This document shows positions 27,853-34,682 of a DNA stretch of 64,000 bases, in pieces (positions within the stretch are counted from its first letter, which is position 1; each line of letters opens with the position of its first letter). Where the stretch lies: NCBI RefSeq assembly GCF_015234305.1, contig NZ_JADGMI010000002.1:930001-994000 (forward strand). The letters run 5' to 3'. A program made the position numbers and the translations under genes. A model generated the notes under the pieces. It ran no database searches, had not been told where the DNA came from, and saw only the letters and a program-made list of their open reading frames with translations. Source of the stretch: Superficieibacter sp. 1612_C1 (GTDB lineage: Bacteria; Pseudomonadota; Gammaproteobacteria; Enterobacterales; Enterobacteriaceae).

Positions 27853-27860
27853 TATTTGAA

Positions 27861-27890
27861 ATGAAGGTGCTCTCAGGCACCTTCATTTAT
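27861..27890. terminator. Bidirectional terminator between convergent morons
   Basis: Perfect 10-bp stem ATGAAGGTGC/GCACCTTCAT, 6-nt loop, followed rightward by TTATTTATAA. It overlaps the stop codon of the leftward lipoprotein gene. Confidence 0.85.
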
Positions 27891-28270
27891 TTATAATAAT
27901 TAGCTATTTTAAGCGCCTTGCTTTGGTCCGGTATAGACTGGTTAATGCCTCTTTCAGTCTTGATCGGAGAAAGAATTTTAGCTTCCATGATTTTTTCACC
28001 ATTGAACGAAACAGTAAGGTTATTATTAAGGTTATTTAGAAAGAAATCGTTGAATTCCTCTGAACATTTATCGCTCTGCTTGACTGTAATGAGTACAACT
28101 GGTGGAGTAACATCTCTTGAAGATACCTGTAATACACAGTCTTTTTTGAGGTGAAAAAAACTGTTTCCCGCTTTATATTCAAGTCCACTATCCGTGCTTG
28201 ACTTTTCACAGCCAGTCATTAAGGCTGTTACAAGTGTGATTAATGTAATGCTAACAGTTTTTTTATTCAT
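27887..28270 (-). CDS. Lipoprotein resembling the SecDF P1-head subdomain
   Basis: 127 residues from the ATG at 28270 (GAGGG site). Lipoprotein signal with lipobox MTGC near residue 19. The mature part (PVVLITVKQSDKCSEEFNDF, LTVSFNGEKIMEAKILSPI) follows the pattern of the SecD P1-head domain, in which a strand is followed by F-x-x-x-T-x-x-N and an L-x-V-x-x-x-G-K turn. Phages and prophages carry free-standing versions of unknown use. Leftward and convergent with the 246-residue gene. Confidence 0.65.
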   Translation of the reverse strand: MNKKTVSITLITLVTALMTGCEKSSTDSGLEYKAGNSFFHLKKDCVLQVSSRDVTPPVVLITVKQSDKCSEEFNDFFLNNLNNNLTVSFNGEKIMEAKILSPIKTERGINQSIPDQSKALKIANYYK

Positions 28271-28517
28271 ATTCCCTCTCATGGATAAACGCATCTTTGA
28301 TGTGAAAATAATTCTATTCTTACTTAATTAATTATTTTTGCAAGTAAAAGAAATTCTGTGCAGTCCTGCTGTCGTTCCTGACTAGATGCGAGAGGGCCAA
28401 CTTGCAAAGAAATGTGCTCGGTGAAGCTTAAGAGCGCATGATATAGTTTAAGTGGTGCCATGGTTTTATGGATTATTAGATTCGACACCATATTGGATTG
28501 AAAAAGGATTAGAAGGC

Positions 28518-28856
28518 ATGAAAATATCAATGGTTATATTAGGGGCATTAGCCTTAGCTGGCTGCGTTAAAAGTGAAGTCCCTGTACAGTGTATGGGTTA
28601 CTCGACCTTCGTTCCTGTACCCAACCTTAAAAATGAAGAGCCTCATACAGCCAGTATCAAGCTGGACAGGTTAAGACAAAATGCTAACGGCTCTTGGGAT
28701 TTTCATCGTATCAATGGGGAAGGGATGACATCTCAGTCTGCATGGATGAAGCCAGCTGAGTACGAAAGGATTGAATGCACCTCTGGCCCCAAAGAACAGC
28801 TAAGTTCTCTTCGGACCAGGAAGGGGGAACCTCCTGAGTTTATTGAGTCCAGGTAA
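28518..28856 (+). CDS. Small prophage lipoprotein
   Basis: 112 residues from the ATG at 28518 (GAAGG site). Signal peptide with lipobox ALAGC (Cys at residue 16), then a polar region with one further cysteine pair. No known domain. In the AT-rich moron block, so possibly a lysogen-expressed envelope protein such as an exclusion factor; not demonstrated. Confidence 0.65.
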   Translation: MKISMVILGALALAGCVKSEVPVQCMGYSTFVPVPNLKNEEPHTASIKLDRLRQNANGSWDFHRINGEGMTSQSAWMKPAEYERIECTSGPKEQLSSLRTRKGEPPEFIESR

Positions 28857-28876
28857 ATCTTTACGGGATAGCATAA

Positions 28877-29122
28877 ATGGCAAAAGTTACAGAACTGCTG
28901 AAAAAACACAGGCGAAAAATTTACCTCACGTGGATACTTGCAGGTTTTGTCGCCTGGATGTGTATGGCTTACATTGCTGTATCTGAAGATCCCGATTCTC
29001 CTCCGACGCTTTATTTTTATTCAGCAACTATATGTTGGATACTTTTTCATATCATTCCAGTTGCTCTTATTGCCATCATCATCAGGGTTTGGATCTGGAT
29101 GAAGCCTGTTAAGCATCCTTGA
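28877..29122 (+). CDS. Small inner-membrane protein with two transmembrane segments
   Basis: 81 residues: a basic N-terminus (LLKKHRRK), membrane helices at about residues 17-34 and 50-72, and a short acidic loop (SEDPDSPP) between them. Starts 20 bp after the lipoprotein stop, so probably co-transcribed with it. Function unknown. Confidence 0.65.
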   Translation: MAKVTELLKKHRRKIYLTWILAGFVAWMCMAYIAVSEDPDSPPTLYFYSATICWILFHIIPVALIAIIIRVWIWMKPVKHP

Positions 29123-29305
29123 GATTCTATTGAGCTGCACTGCCATTTTCAGTTGAAACCTAGCCTAATTTTTATTTAGCAAGGGCCAGTATGACATTTT
29201 GCAATCCTCCTCGCAGAACCTACATAGATTACCCTGAACCCTCCATCCTTTAACAAAAAGTGCTCTTAAAATCATTGCATTCATGGAGTTATACATTAAT
29301 AATGT

Positions 29306-29325
29306 TACTGTATATATGTACAGTA
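29306..29325. promoter_or_regulatory. LexA (SOS) box
   Basis: CTGTATATATGTACAG (29308-29323) fits the CTGT-N8-ACAG consensus with TA flanks on both sides, 18 bp upstream of the dinI-like start. Near-ideal E. coli LexA site. Confidence 0.9.
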
Positions 29326-29343
29326 ATCCATAAGGAGGGAATC

Positions 29344-29577
29344 ATGAGAGTTGAGTTAACCATTGATCGCACTAAGAAACTTCCTGATGGTGCGTTACCT
29401 GCGCTCGAAAAAGAGTTCTCAAAACGCCTGGAAAGTCGGTTTTCTGAATGTAGCTTGATCATACGCCGCGCTGGCAGTGATGGGCTGTCTGTTTCCGGAG
29501 CTGAGAAGAACGATAAAAAAGATGTTGAGCAGATCCTTCAGGAAACCTGGGAAAGCGCTGAAGACTGGTTTTATTGA
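29344..29577 (+). CDS. DinI-like family protein
   Basis: 77 residues from the ATG at 29344 (AAGGAGGGAATC upstream). MRVELTIDRTKKLPDGALPA with LESRFSECSLIIRRAGSDGL matches DinI, which binds and modulates RecA filaments during the SOS response. The LexA box directly upstream confirms SOS control. Prophage DinI copies may adjust RecA activity at induction. Confidence 0.9.
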   Translation: MRVELTIDRTKKLPDGALPALEKEFSKRLESRFSECSLIIRRAGSDGLSVSGAEKNDKKDVEQILQETWESAEDWFY

Positions 29578-29618
29578 GTGTCGGCGGGCCACGACTCAAG
29601 GCTGAACAGGGGGATAAC

Positions 29619-29867
29619 GTGAGTGACAGTGATATAAATCCATCAGAATCTGACTGGTACGATGTTGTCAGGAGAAACGATGGATCAGTAGTTTGTAGCT
29701 TCCCGGCAGGCGACCGCTTCCTGATTTATCGTAGCGGTGGTCTCATTTCTATGCGCCCATTGCTGGATGAAGAGATAGTTTTCACTCCAACTGCTGTGGT
29801 GCAATTTCTCGCGAGTATCGGCTATCGAATTGAAAAGCCATCTGATAATATGATTTCATCGGTCTGA
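29619..29867 (+). CDS. Unknown small phage protein downstream of dinI-like gene
   Basis: 82 residues from a GTG at 29619 that has AGGGGG upstream; an earlier TTG start is less supported. Contains SDWYDVVRRNDGSVVCSFPA and IVFTPTAVVQFLASIGYRIE. No recognised domain. Could be co-induced by SOS with the dinI-like gene. Confidence 0.55.
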   Translation: MSDSDINPSESDWYDVVRRNDGSVVCSFPAGDRFLIYRSGGLISMRPLLDEEIVFTPTAVVQFLASIGYRIEKPSDNMISSV

Positions 29868-29904
29868 ACAGCCGGTAAACCTGCTGCGCCAAGGAGTGAA
29901 CACC

Positions 29905-30501
29905 ATGGCGCAACTACAACTAATAAAGCAGTCATCAGGCATCCTGATCCCCGCCACGCCGGAGACCAGCGATATCCTGCAATCTAAAATCAGGCTCGGT
30001 GCGGTGCTCGAAGCCGACTTCAGACAGCTCCGTAACCCGGCATTTCACCGTCGATTCTTCGCTTTGCTTAATCTTGGCTTTGAATATTGGGAACCCACCG
30101 GCGGCGCTATCTCATCAAACGAGCGCAAACTGGTAACCGGGTACGCCAAATTTCTGGCCTCATTCAGTGGCAATGAACCAGCGCTAATGAATGCTGCAGA
30201 GCAGTATTTGGATCGCATCGCCGATCGCCGCGCCGGAAGCATCAGCGCCTGCAAATCTTTTGACGCCTATCGCTCCTGGGTAATTGTTGAAGCCGGGCAT
30301 TACGACGCGATACAACTGCCAGACGGCACACTCCGAAAACATCCTCGCAGTATCTCCTTCGCCAATATGGAAGAAACAGAGTTCCAGCAGCTATACCGCG
30401 CCGCGCTTGATGTGCTGTGGCGCTGGATATTGTCCAGAGCTTTCCGCAGCCAGGACGAAGCGCAGAAAGCCGCCGCGCAGCTGATGAGTTTCGCGGGGTG
30501 A
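29905..30501 (+). CDS. DUF1367 family phage protein
   Basis: 198 residues from the ATG at 29905 (AAGGAGTG site). The N-terminal half with LIKQSSGILIPATPETSD and NPAFHRRFFALLNLGFEYWE matches DUF1367, found in lambdoid phages between the replication genes and Q (the nin region). Function unknown. Confidence 0.85.
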   Translation: MAQLQLIKQSSGILIPATPETSDILQSKIRLGAVLEADFRQLRNPAFHRRFFALLNLGFEYWEPTGGAISSNERKLVTGYAKFLASFSGNEPALMNAAEQYLDRIADRRAGSISACKSFDAYRSWVIVEAGHYDAIQLPDGTLRKHPRSISFANMEETEFQQLYRAALDVLWRWILSRAFRSQDEAQKAAAQLMSFAG

Positions 30502-30788
30502 TGATGAGAACAGTCTACCGAAACAGAAAGTGGCTGGCCGCCGTCGGCCAGATTGAGCAATGCGTACTTTGCGGCGCATGGGATACGCAGATTGCTCACA
30601 GAAACGAGGGCAAAGGCACCGGTATGAAAGTCGACGACTGCGCCTGCGCCGCACTCTGTGTGCATTGCCATCATGAGATCGACAACGGCAACAGATTAAC
30701 GCGAGATGAACGTCGTCAGCTGATGGATCGCGCCATCGTACTGACCCTCATTCAGATTGCCCGGCGTGGGCTGGTGGTGCCAGCGTGA
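30501..30788 (+). CDS. DUF1364-type putative HNH nuclease
   Basis: 95 residues. Zinc-binding pairs CVLCG and CVHCHHEIDNG with an intervening His (QIAHRNEGKGTGMKVDD) look like a small HNH/zinc-finger nuclease of the nin region (DUF1364). ATG at 30501 overlaps the DUF1367 stop; an ATG at 30504 is also possible. Possibly a recombination endonuclease. Confidence 0.8.
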   Translation: MMRTVYRNRKWLAAVGQIEQCVLCGAWDTQIAHRNEGKGTGMKVDDCACAALCVHCHHEIDNGNRLTRDERRQLMDRAIVLTLIQIARRGLVVPA

Positions 30789-30821
30789 AAGTGAACAACA
30801 ACTCAATTAAAGGATCAGGGC

Positions 30822-31397
30822 ATGATTAATCCGTCAGAAGTAGGCAAGACCGGAGAGATGGTGCGGCTGCGCACTCTCGAAAGTGTCTGGATACAGGGCA
30901 AGCTGCGCATGTGGGGGCGCTGGTCTTACATAGGAGGCGGTAGCAGCGGAAATATGTTTAACCAATTGCTCGCCTCGAAGAAAATTACCAAATCCGCAAT
31001 CAATGAAGCTCTACGCCGAATGAAGAGGCAGGGCATTACCAGGCAAGAACTCGCTGCATTTTTAGAAGAAATTCTCCGGAGTAAAAATAAAAGTCATCTG
31101 GCGTTTTGCTCAGATTCAGAAGCGTCAGTTATTGATGGGGTAATAGCCAGAATACTGAAACAGGATGCAGGCTTACTTTATGTACTGCGCCAGCGCTATA
31201 CGGGCTCAGGAAAGAGTAAGAGGCGCATGGCTGAGGAGCTCCAGGAAAAGCACCCTGAATGGTGTTTCATGACATGCCGCCGCCGTATTGATACGTGGTT
31301 AAGCCTCATCGAGGCCATGCTCTATGCTCCAATGTGTGATGCATTTAACGTAAACAGTGAAAGATTTTCGTTGCGAGATGAACCAGAAAGTGATTGA
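30822..31397 (+). CDS. Q-like late antiterminator (DUF1133 family)
   Basis: 191 residues: VRLRTLESVWIQGKLRMWGR and FNQLLASKKITKSAINEALR are typical of the DUF1133/phage antitermination Q family. It should bind near the late promoter and let RNA polymerase read through terminators into lysis and structural genes. Followed directly by a promoter-like sequence and a terminator, the expected pR'/tR' arrangement. Confidence 0.85.
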   Translation: MINPSEVGKTGEMVRLRTLESVWIQGKLRMWGRWSYIGGGSSGNMFNQLLASKKITKSAINEALRRMKRQGITRQELAAFLEEILRSKNKSHLAFCSDSEASVIDGVIARILKQDAGLLYVLRQRYTGSGKSKRRMAEELQEKHPEWCFMTCRRRIDTWLSLIEAMLYAPMCDAFNVNSERFSLRDEPESD

Positions 31398-31422
31398 ATT
31401 GTGATAGGCTCGGGACGTTAAA
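31394..31422 (+). promoter_or_regulatory. Candidate late promoter pR'
   Basis: TTGAAT (31394-31399), 17-bp spacer, GTTAAA (31417-31422), overlapping the Q stop and upstream of tR'. The -35 is good and the -10 weak; position is the main support. Confidence 0.4.
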
Positions 31423-31450
31423 GCGAACTGAGCAATGCAAAATTGTTGAA

Positions 31451-31474
31451 GCCCGCTATTATGCGGGTTTTTTC
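31451..31474 (+). terminator. Terminator downstream of Q (tR'-like)
   Basis: CCCGC-TATTAT-GCGGG followed by six T, about 30 bp past the candidate pR'. Confidence 0.85.
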
Positions 31475-31521
31475 TTGGGTATTAAAAAATGCTCTTGAGA
31501 GAAACATCTGTAGTGTTTTTT

Positions 31522-31734
31522 TTATGAAATGTAGACGTTAGCAGCGTTGGGACCACGAAGGCCGTTGATTCTACAGAATTCAACTCTTAAGCCAGGGATA
31601 AAAACTTCTGACTCGCGGAGTGTCAGAGCAGAGATATGAACCTGAACATCTTTACGACCATCAGAAGGAGTAATGAGGCCTTTCCCATTTTTATGGTCAA
31701 AATATTTGACAATGCCTGTCATTTTTAAAGACAA
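31522..31734 (-). CDS. CspF/CspH-like cold-shock family protein
   Basis: 70 residues. I chose the TTG at 31734 because AAGG lies 7 nt upstream and the length equals E. coli CspF; an ATG is at 31722. [20 protein letters not shown] and [18 protein letters not shown] match the CspF/CspH branch, in which the usual RNP1 motif (KGFGFI) is degenerate (KGLIT), so nucleic-acid binding may differ. Leftward, divergent from a canonical csp gene. In Qin of E. coli, csp genes also sit near the lysis genes. Confidence 0.85.
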   Translation of the reverse strand: MSLKMTGIVKYFDHKNGKGLITPSDGRKDVQVHISALTLRESEVFIPGLRVEFCRINGLRGPNAANVYIS

Positions 31735-31876
31735 ATAATAACCTTATTATTGTGAAAACAGCATCATCATACGCAGTAATTATTAGATAGCCAGTTTATT
31801 TTTGTATAGTTTAACTTTATACAATTAAAAAAATGAAAGTTTGCTTAATTCGGGTATGTATGCATTAATGATGTTG
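31735..31876. promoter_or_regulatory. AT-rich divergent promoter region between the two csp genes
   Basis: About 140 bp of A/T-rich sequence (TTTTTGTATAGTTTAACTTT and similar) that must contain both csp promoters. No convincing -35/-10 pair was fixed. Confidence 0.45.
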
Positions 31877-32035
31877 TCGGTTTGAAATACAGACCGCTTG
31901 CAAAACATTTTACTAAAGCAATCCTCATCACCAGGCGCTATCGCTGATACCCTTTTTTTGAGTGTAATCGTTCAATGCCAAGCGTTTTCTGTAAAAAAGA
32001 CCATATTGCCGAGAGGCTTAAAAAAGGTAAGCAAA
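31877..32035 (+). ncRNA. cspA-type cold-shock thermosensor 5' UTR
   Basis: A 159-nt leader closely resembling the E. coli cspA 5' UTR: cold-box-like TTTGAAATACAGACC (31881-31895), TATCGCTGATACCC, and CCATATTGCCGAGAGGC near the start codon, with an AAAGGT ribosome site. In cspA this RNA refolds at low temperature to allow translation. Length matches cspA almost exactly. Confidence 0.8.
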
Positions 32036-32251
32036 ATGTCTGCAAAAATGATTGGGTTAGTTAAATGGTTTAACGGTGATAAAGGCTTTGGTTTTATCTC
32101 GCCAATCGATGGCAGTAAAGATGTTTTCGTACATTTTTCTGCGCTCAGCGGAGATAATTTTAAAACATTATTTGAAGGCCAAAAGGTTGAGTTCTCGATT
32201 GAAAGTGGAGCTAAAGGCCCGGCAGCTGCTAATGTTGTTCTGCGTGACTAA
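32036..32251 (+). CDS. CspA-family cold-shock protein
   Basis: 71 residues from the ATG at 32036. RNP1 KGFGFISP and RNP2 VFVHFSAL are intact, so it is expected to act as an RNA chaperone/single-strand binding protein. The long cold-box leader implies induction on temperature downshift. No other phage gene is attached; it resembles E. coli CspB/CspI of Qin. Confidence 0.92.
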   Translation: MSAKMIGLVKWFNGDKGFGFISPIDGSKDVFVHFSALSGDNFKTLFEGQKVEFSIESGAKGPAAANVVLRD

Positions 32252-32644
32252 GTAACTTTTTATGCCCTTTGGCTATACAGTTACGAAGCTTGTACATGCT
32301 GAGAAGTTAGCCATACAGAGTACGCTAAAACATAAGCGGATAGTGAATCTCAGCTGTACGATCTTCACAACAGGCCAGCATAGCTTTAGCTAAATTTTAA
32401 GTTGAGGGTGCTGTCCGTTGTGGTGAAGTGCGGGACTGCTGCACAAACGGTCTGTAGAGCAGAAGCTAACTGCTCGTAAAAAAACAAAGTGCGTAAGGGG
32501 TTCGGCCGCCTCCAGAAGCACCACATTTTTTATTAATAAATAACCCGCCAAAGTGCGGGTTTTTCTTTATTTCTTATGTGATTGTCAAAAAATTTCTATG
32601 GCTGATTTATCAAATATTCTTTAACAATGCATTTATTTATCAGG
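32252..32644. other. Non-coding gap between csp and ynfU-like genes
   Basis: 393 bp without a gene. The left part (32252-32400) shows nothing recognisable. The right part is the candidate structured RNA and its terminator. Confidence 0.5.
32400..32566 (+). ncRNA. Candidate branched, tRNA-like RNA ending at a terminator
   Basis: Closing stem GGTGCT (32407-32412)/AGCACC (32517-32522). Inside it: stem CCGTTGTG/CACAAACGG (415-422/442-450), stem GAGCAG/CTGCTC with a 7-nt loop (457-475), and stem GGGG/CCTC around TTCGGCCG (497-512). This is a cloverleaf-like order, but with no CCA end and the wrong loop bases for a true tRNA. An intrinsic terminator follows (CCCGC/GCGGG, 32544-32559, then TTTTTC). 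Confidence 0.45.
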
Positions 32645-32809
32645 CTATTGTGGCAGGGAGGAAGAAAATAATGTGCTGCAATGCGGACAGATGAGTTTCA
32701 CCCCTTTTTGGACTCGGGTAAAGCTATGTTCTGACAATTGAGAGCAATTTGGGCAAGGACATTTTACGAGGTAGTTTCGGCGGGTTTTAGAATTTTTGCG
32801 TTCAGACAT
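32645..32809 (-). CDS. ynfU: YnfU-like small zinc-ribbon protein
   Basis: 54 residues from the ATG at 32809 (AGGAAAAA site). Basic N-terminus (SERKNSKTRRNY) and two pairs CPCPNC and CPHC forming a zinc ribbon, matching E. coli YnfU of prophage Qin. Leftward against the late direction, so separately transcribed. Function unknown. Confidence 0.8.
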   Translation of the reverse strand: MSERKNSKTRRNYLVKCPCPNCSQLSEHSFTRVQKGVKLICPHCSTLFSSSLPQ

Positions 32810-32937
32810 AAATTTTTCCTGTTTCAAAGAATGACAACAATACGCGATCTTGAACAAAATAGCCCTAATTGATTAAATAAATTTCTCGCAAGAGATTTAT
32901 AAAATTGACTGCATACATATTTACTCCTAAAGTTGTA

Positions 32938-33103
32938 TGCATGGTGAATCCCCCTAAGCGGTGGGGCAAAATGGCATTGAGACTCCCTTATCAACTGGGT
33001 GTCGTGATATGTTGAAGCTGCGAGTCAGGGTAAGTCAGCCAAAGGCTCACCGGGAGGCACCCGGCACCATTGCCCGCCCCCTGATTTTCTCAGGGGGCTT
33101 TTT
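32938..33103 (+). ncRNA. Candidate conserved lambdoid late-leader RNA with terminator
   Basis: I recognise this sequence type from upstream of holin genes in other lambdoid prophages, but cannot name an RNA family. Closing stem ATGGTG (32941-32946)/CACCAT (33065-33070) encloses CCCC/GGGG, GACTC/GAGTC, AGCC/GGCT and CCGGG/CCCGG stems. A perfect terminator follows: GCCCCCTGA/TCAGGGGGC then TTTTT. Confidence 0.5.
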
Positions 33104-33117
33104 ACGCCGATATTGAC

Positions 33118-33175
33118 ATTATTATATGTTGAGATTTATTCTCACTTATCCACTTATAGTGGATTATATAATAAT
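33118..33175. repeat. Three-way-junction palindrome
   Basis: Outer arms ATTATTATAT (33118-33127) and ATATAATAAT (33166-33175) are perfectly complementary and enclose two perfect hairpins, TGAGA-TTTAT-TCTCA (33130-33144) and TCCACT-TAT-AGTGGA (33149-33163). No coding potential. Could fold in RNA or extrude in DNA. Confidence 0.75.
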
Positions 33176-33220
33176 ACCGTTGAGCCTTTGGGCTTGAAAT
33201 GAGACATTATTTTTAACCTG

Positions 33221-33250
33221 GACCAGTGGACTTCTGCTGGTCTTTTTTTT
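33221..33250 (+). terminator. Rightward intrinsic terminator
   Basis: GACCAG/CTGGTC stem with 10-nt loop followed by eight T. Confidence 0.8.
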
Positions 33251-33275
33251 CACTATAAGTTTCACGGGAAAGGAT

Positions 33276-33359
33276 ATGGTTTTCGTACGAGTCTTGTTCG
33301 GATTGCTAATCCAAGATTGCGGATCTTATACTTCTGTGCTTTCGGGTTTGACCCGGTGA
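33276..33359 (+). CDS. Possible 27-residue leader or micro-protein
   Basis: ATG preceded by GGGAAAGGAT, encoding MVFVRVLFGLLIQDCGSYTS and seven more residues. Short and hydrophobic at the start. It sits between two terminators ahead of the lysis genes. Only the ribosome site and reading frame support it. Confidence 0.35.
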   Translation: MVFVRVLFGLLIQDCGSYTSVLSGLTR

Positions 33360-33413
33360 TGTCCCTTTTCACCGAGGGGCACCTGAACCACAAGCCAAAA
33401 TGAATCATTCACA

Positions 33414-33438
33414 AGCCTGCAATGCAGGCTTTTTTTTT
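33414..33438 (+). terminator. Terminator directly upstream of the holin gene
   Basis: AGCCTGC-AAT-GCAGGCT followed by nine T. Confidence 0.85.
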
Positions 33439-33483
33439 ATCCATTTTCCCCTGCACCACTTCCCCTAAGCGGAGGTGAGAGAC

Positions 33484-33723
33484 ATGTCCCATATGAGCAA
33501 ACTCGTAACCGGTGTCGCGCTCGGCACTTCCGGCGGCACCATCCTGAACGGTGTTTTGACAAAACTGAGTCCTGATGAATGGAGTGCCGTCGGTGTGCTG
33601 GCTGGTATCGCGGGCATTGTCATCACCGGGCTTATTAACTGGTACTTCAAACGAAAGGTCGCCAATGCCCAGGTACGGGCGCTGGAGAAATACGGCCCGA
33701 CGGTAAAAGTTGGAGATAAATGA
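33484..33723 (+). CDS. Pinholin-like holin (phage 21 S family)
   Basis: 79 residues with two hydrophobic segments (VTGVALGTSGGTILNGVL and WSAVGVLAGIAGIVITGLI), spacing and sequence like S of phage 21 (GTSAG, PSQWAAIGVLG). The start MSHMSKL offers two methionines three codons apart, as in S21, where the two products time lysis. GGAGGTG precedes the first ATG. It should form small pores that depolarise the membrane. Confidence 0.85.
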   Translation: MSHMSKLVTGVALGTSGGTILNGVLTKLSPDEWSAVGVLAGIAGIVITGLINWYFKRKVANAQVRALEKYGPTVKVGDK

Positions 33724-33724
33724 T

Positions 33725-34228
33725 ATGCCGATGACCAGCAGTCTGCGCAATAAACTCATCGCTGCTGCGGGCGGCGGCGCGATGCTCATAGCCACTATTT
33801 TTCTTGGTGGTCATGACGGGGTGGAAGGGCGAAAATATGTACCCTACAAAGATGTGGCGGGTGTCTGGAGTGTGTGTGACGGTCACACCGGGCGCGACAT
33901 CGTCCGGCACAAAACCTATACCGACCGGGAATGTGATGCCCTGCTGTGGAAAGATCTGCAACCGGCAAAGCGCACCGTTGACCAGTTGGTAAAGGTGCCG
34001 GTGGGCGAGTATCAGCGCGCCGCGCTCTACAGCTTCGTTTTTAATGTCGGCTCTGATGCGTTTTCTAAATCCACCCTGCTGCGGAAACTCAATAAAGGCG
34101 ACCATGCCGGTGCATGCGAAGAGATGCGCCGCTGGGTTTATGCTGGTGGCATGAAATGGAAGGGACTGCAGAACCGGCGCGAGATGGAACGCTCTATGTG
34201 CCTGGCGGAAGGTAAAAATGACCTTTAA
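33725..34228 (+). CDS. SAR endolysin (T4-lysozyme family, R21-like)
   Basis: 167 residues. The N-terminal hydrophobic, glycine/alanine-rich segment ([19 protein letters not shown]) is a signal-arrest-release domain, so the enzyme is exported and freed when the pinholin collapses the potential. Catalytic region [20 protein letters not shown] has the Glu and Asp of the family, but Ser stands where Thr is usual (R21: GVWTVCHGHTG). Rest is R21-like ([20 protein letters not shown]). Cuts peptidoglycan. Confidence 0.9.
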   Translation: MPMTSSLRNKLIAAAGGGAMLIATIFLGGHDGVEGRKYVPYKDVAGVWSVCDGHTGRDIVRHKTYTDRECDALLWKDLQPAKRTVDQLVKVPVGEYQRAALYSFVFNVGSDAFSKSTLLRKLNKGDHAGACEEMRRWVYAGGMKWKGLQNRREMERSMCLAEGKNDL

Positions 34229-34682
34229 AGCAAAACTTATCGGTGCGCTGGTTATCACTGGACTGCTGGTGGCGCTCGGCTGGGCGGTCAATCACTACCG
34301 TGATAACGCCATCACCTATAAAGAGCAGCGCGATAAAGCAAAAGGCGACCTGCAACTGGCGAACGATACCATCAATGATATGAAGGTGCGCCAGCGAGAC
34401 GTCGCAGCACTCGATGCGAAATACTACGGAGAACTGGCTGATGCCAAAGCGACTATTGACCAGCTTGAACGTGATGTTGCTGCTGGCCGTAAGCGGCTGC
34501 AGCTCAACGCCACCTGCGGAGCGAACGGAGCGCCCGGCACCACCAGCGTGGATGATGGCACCAGCGCCCGACTTACTGACGCCGCTGAACGGGATTATTT
34601 CACCCTCAGAGAGCGAATCGAAACCGTGACAAAGCAACTGACCGGGTTGCAGCAGTATGTCCGCCAACAATGTATGAGGTGA
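34218..34682 (+). CDS. Rz-type inner-membrane spanin
   Basis: 154 residues: one N-terminal membrane helix ([18 protein letters not shown]), then a long periplasmic coiled coil (residues about 30-100). With Rz1 it fuses inner and outer membranes at the last lysis step. Overlaps the endolysin by 11 bp and contains the Rz1 gene in another frame. Confidence 0.9.
   Translation: MTFKAKLIGALVITGLLVALGWAVNHYRDNAITYKEQRDKAKGDLQLANDTINDMKVRQRDVAALDAKYYGELADAKATIDQLERDVAAGRKRLQLNATCGANGAPGTTSVDDGTSARLTDAAERDYFTLRERIETVTKQLTGLQQYVRQQCMR
34441..34629 (+). CDS. Rz1-type outer-membrane spanin lipoprotein, nested in Rz
   Basis: 62 residues from the ATG at 34441 in the +1 frame of Rz. Signal peptide with lipobox AVSGC, then a proline-rich mature chain ([16 protein letters not shown]), exactly the Rz1 plan. 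Wholly inside the Rz gene. Confidence 0.88.
   Translation: MPKRLLTSLNVMLLLAVSGCSSTPPAERTERPAPPAWMMAPAPDLLTPLNGIISPSESESKP

Larger units (their letters stand above)
32810..33483. other. 674-bp structured region before the lysis genes
   Basis: Apart from a possible 27-codon ORF at 33276 it carries no gene, but it holds, in order, a branched RNA-like segment with terminator, a three-way-junction palindrome, a second terminator, and a third just before the holin. This is the untranslated leader of the late transcript. Confidence 0.6.

Noticed and set aside
32407-32522. True tRNA gene
   Set aside because: No CCA-compatible 3' end, wrong anticodon-loop uridine and excessive length. Kept only as a tRNA-like structured RNA.
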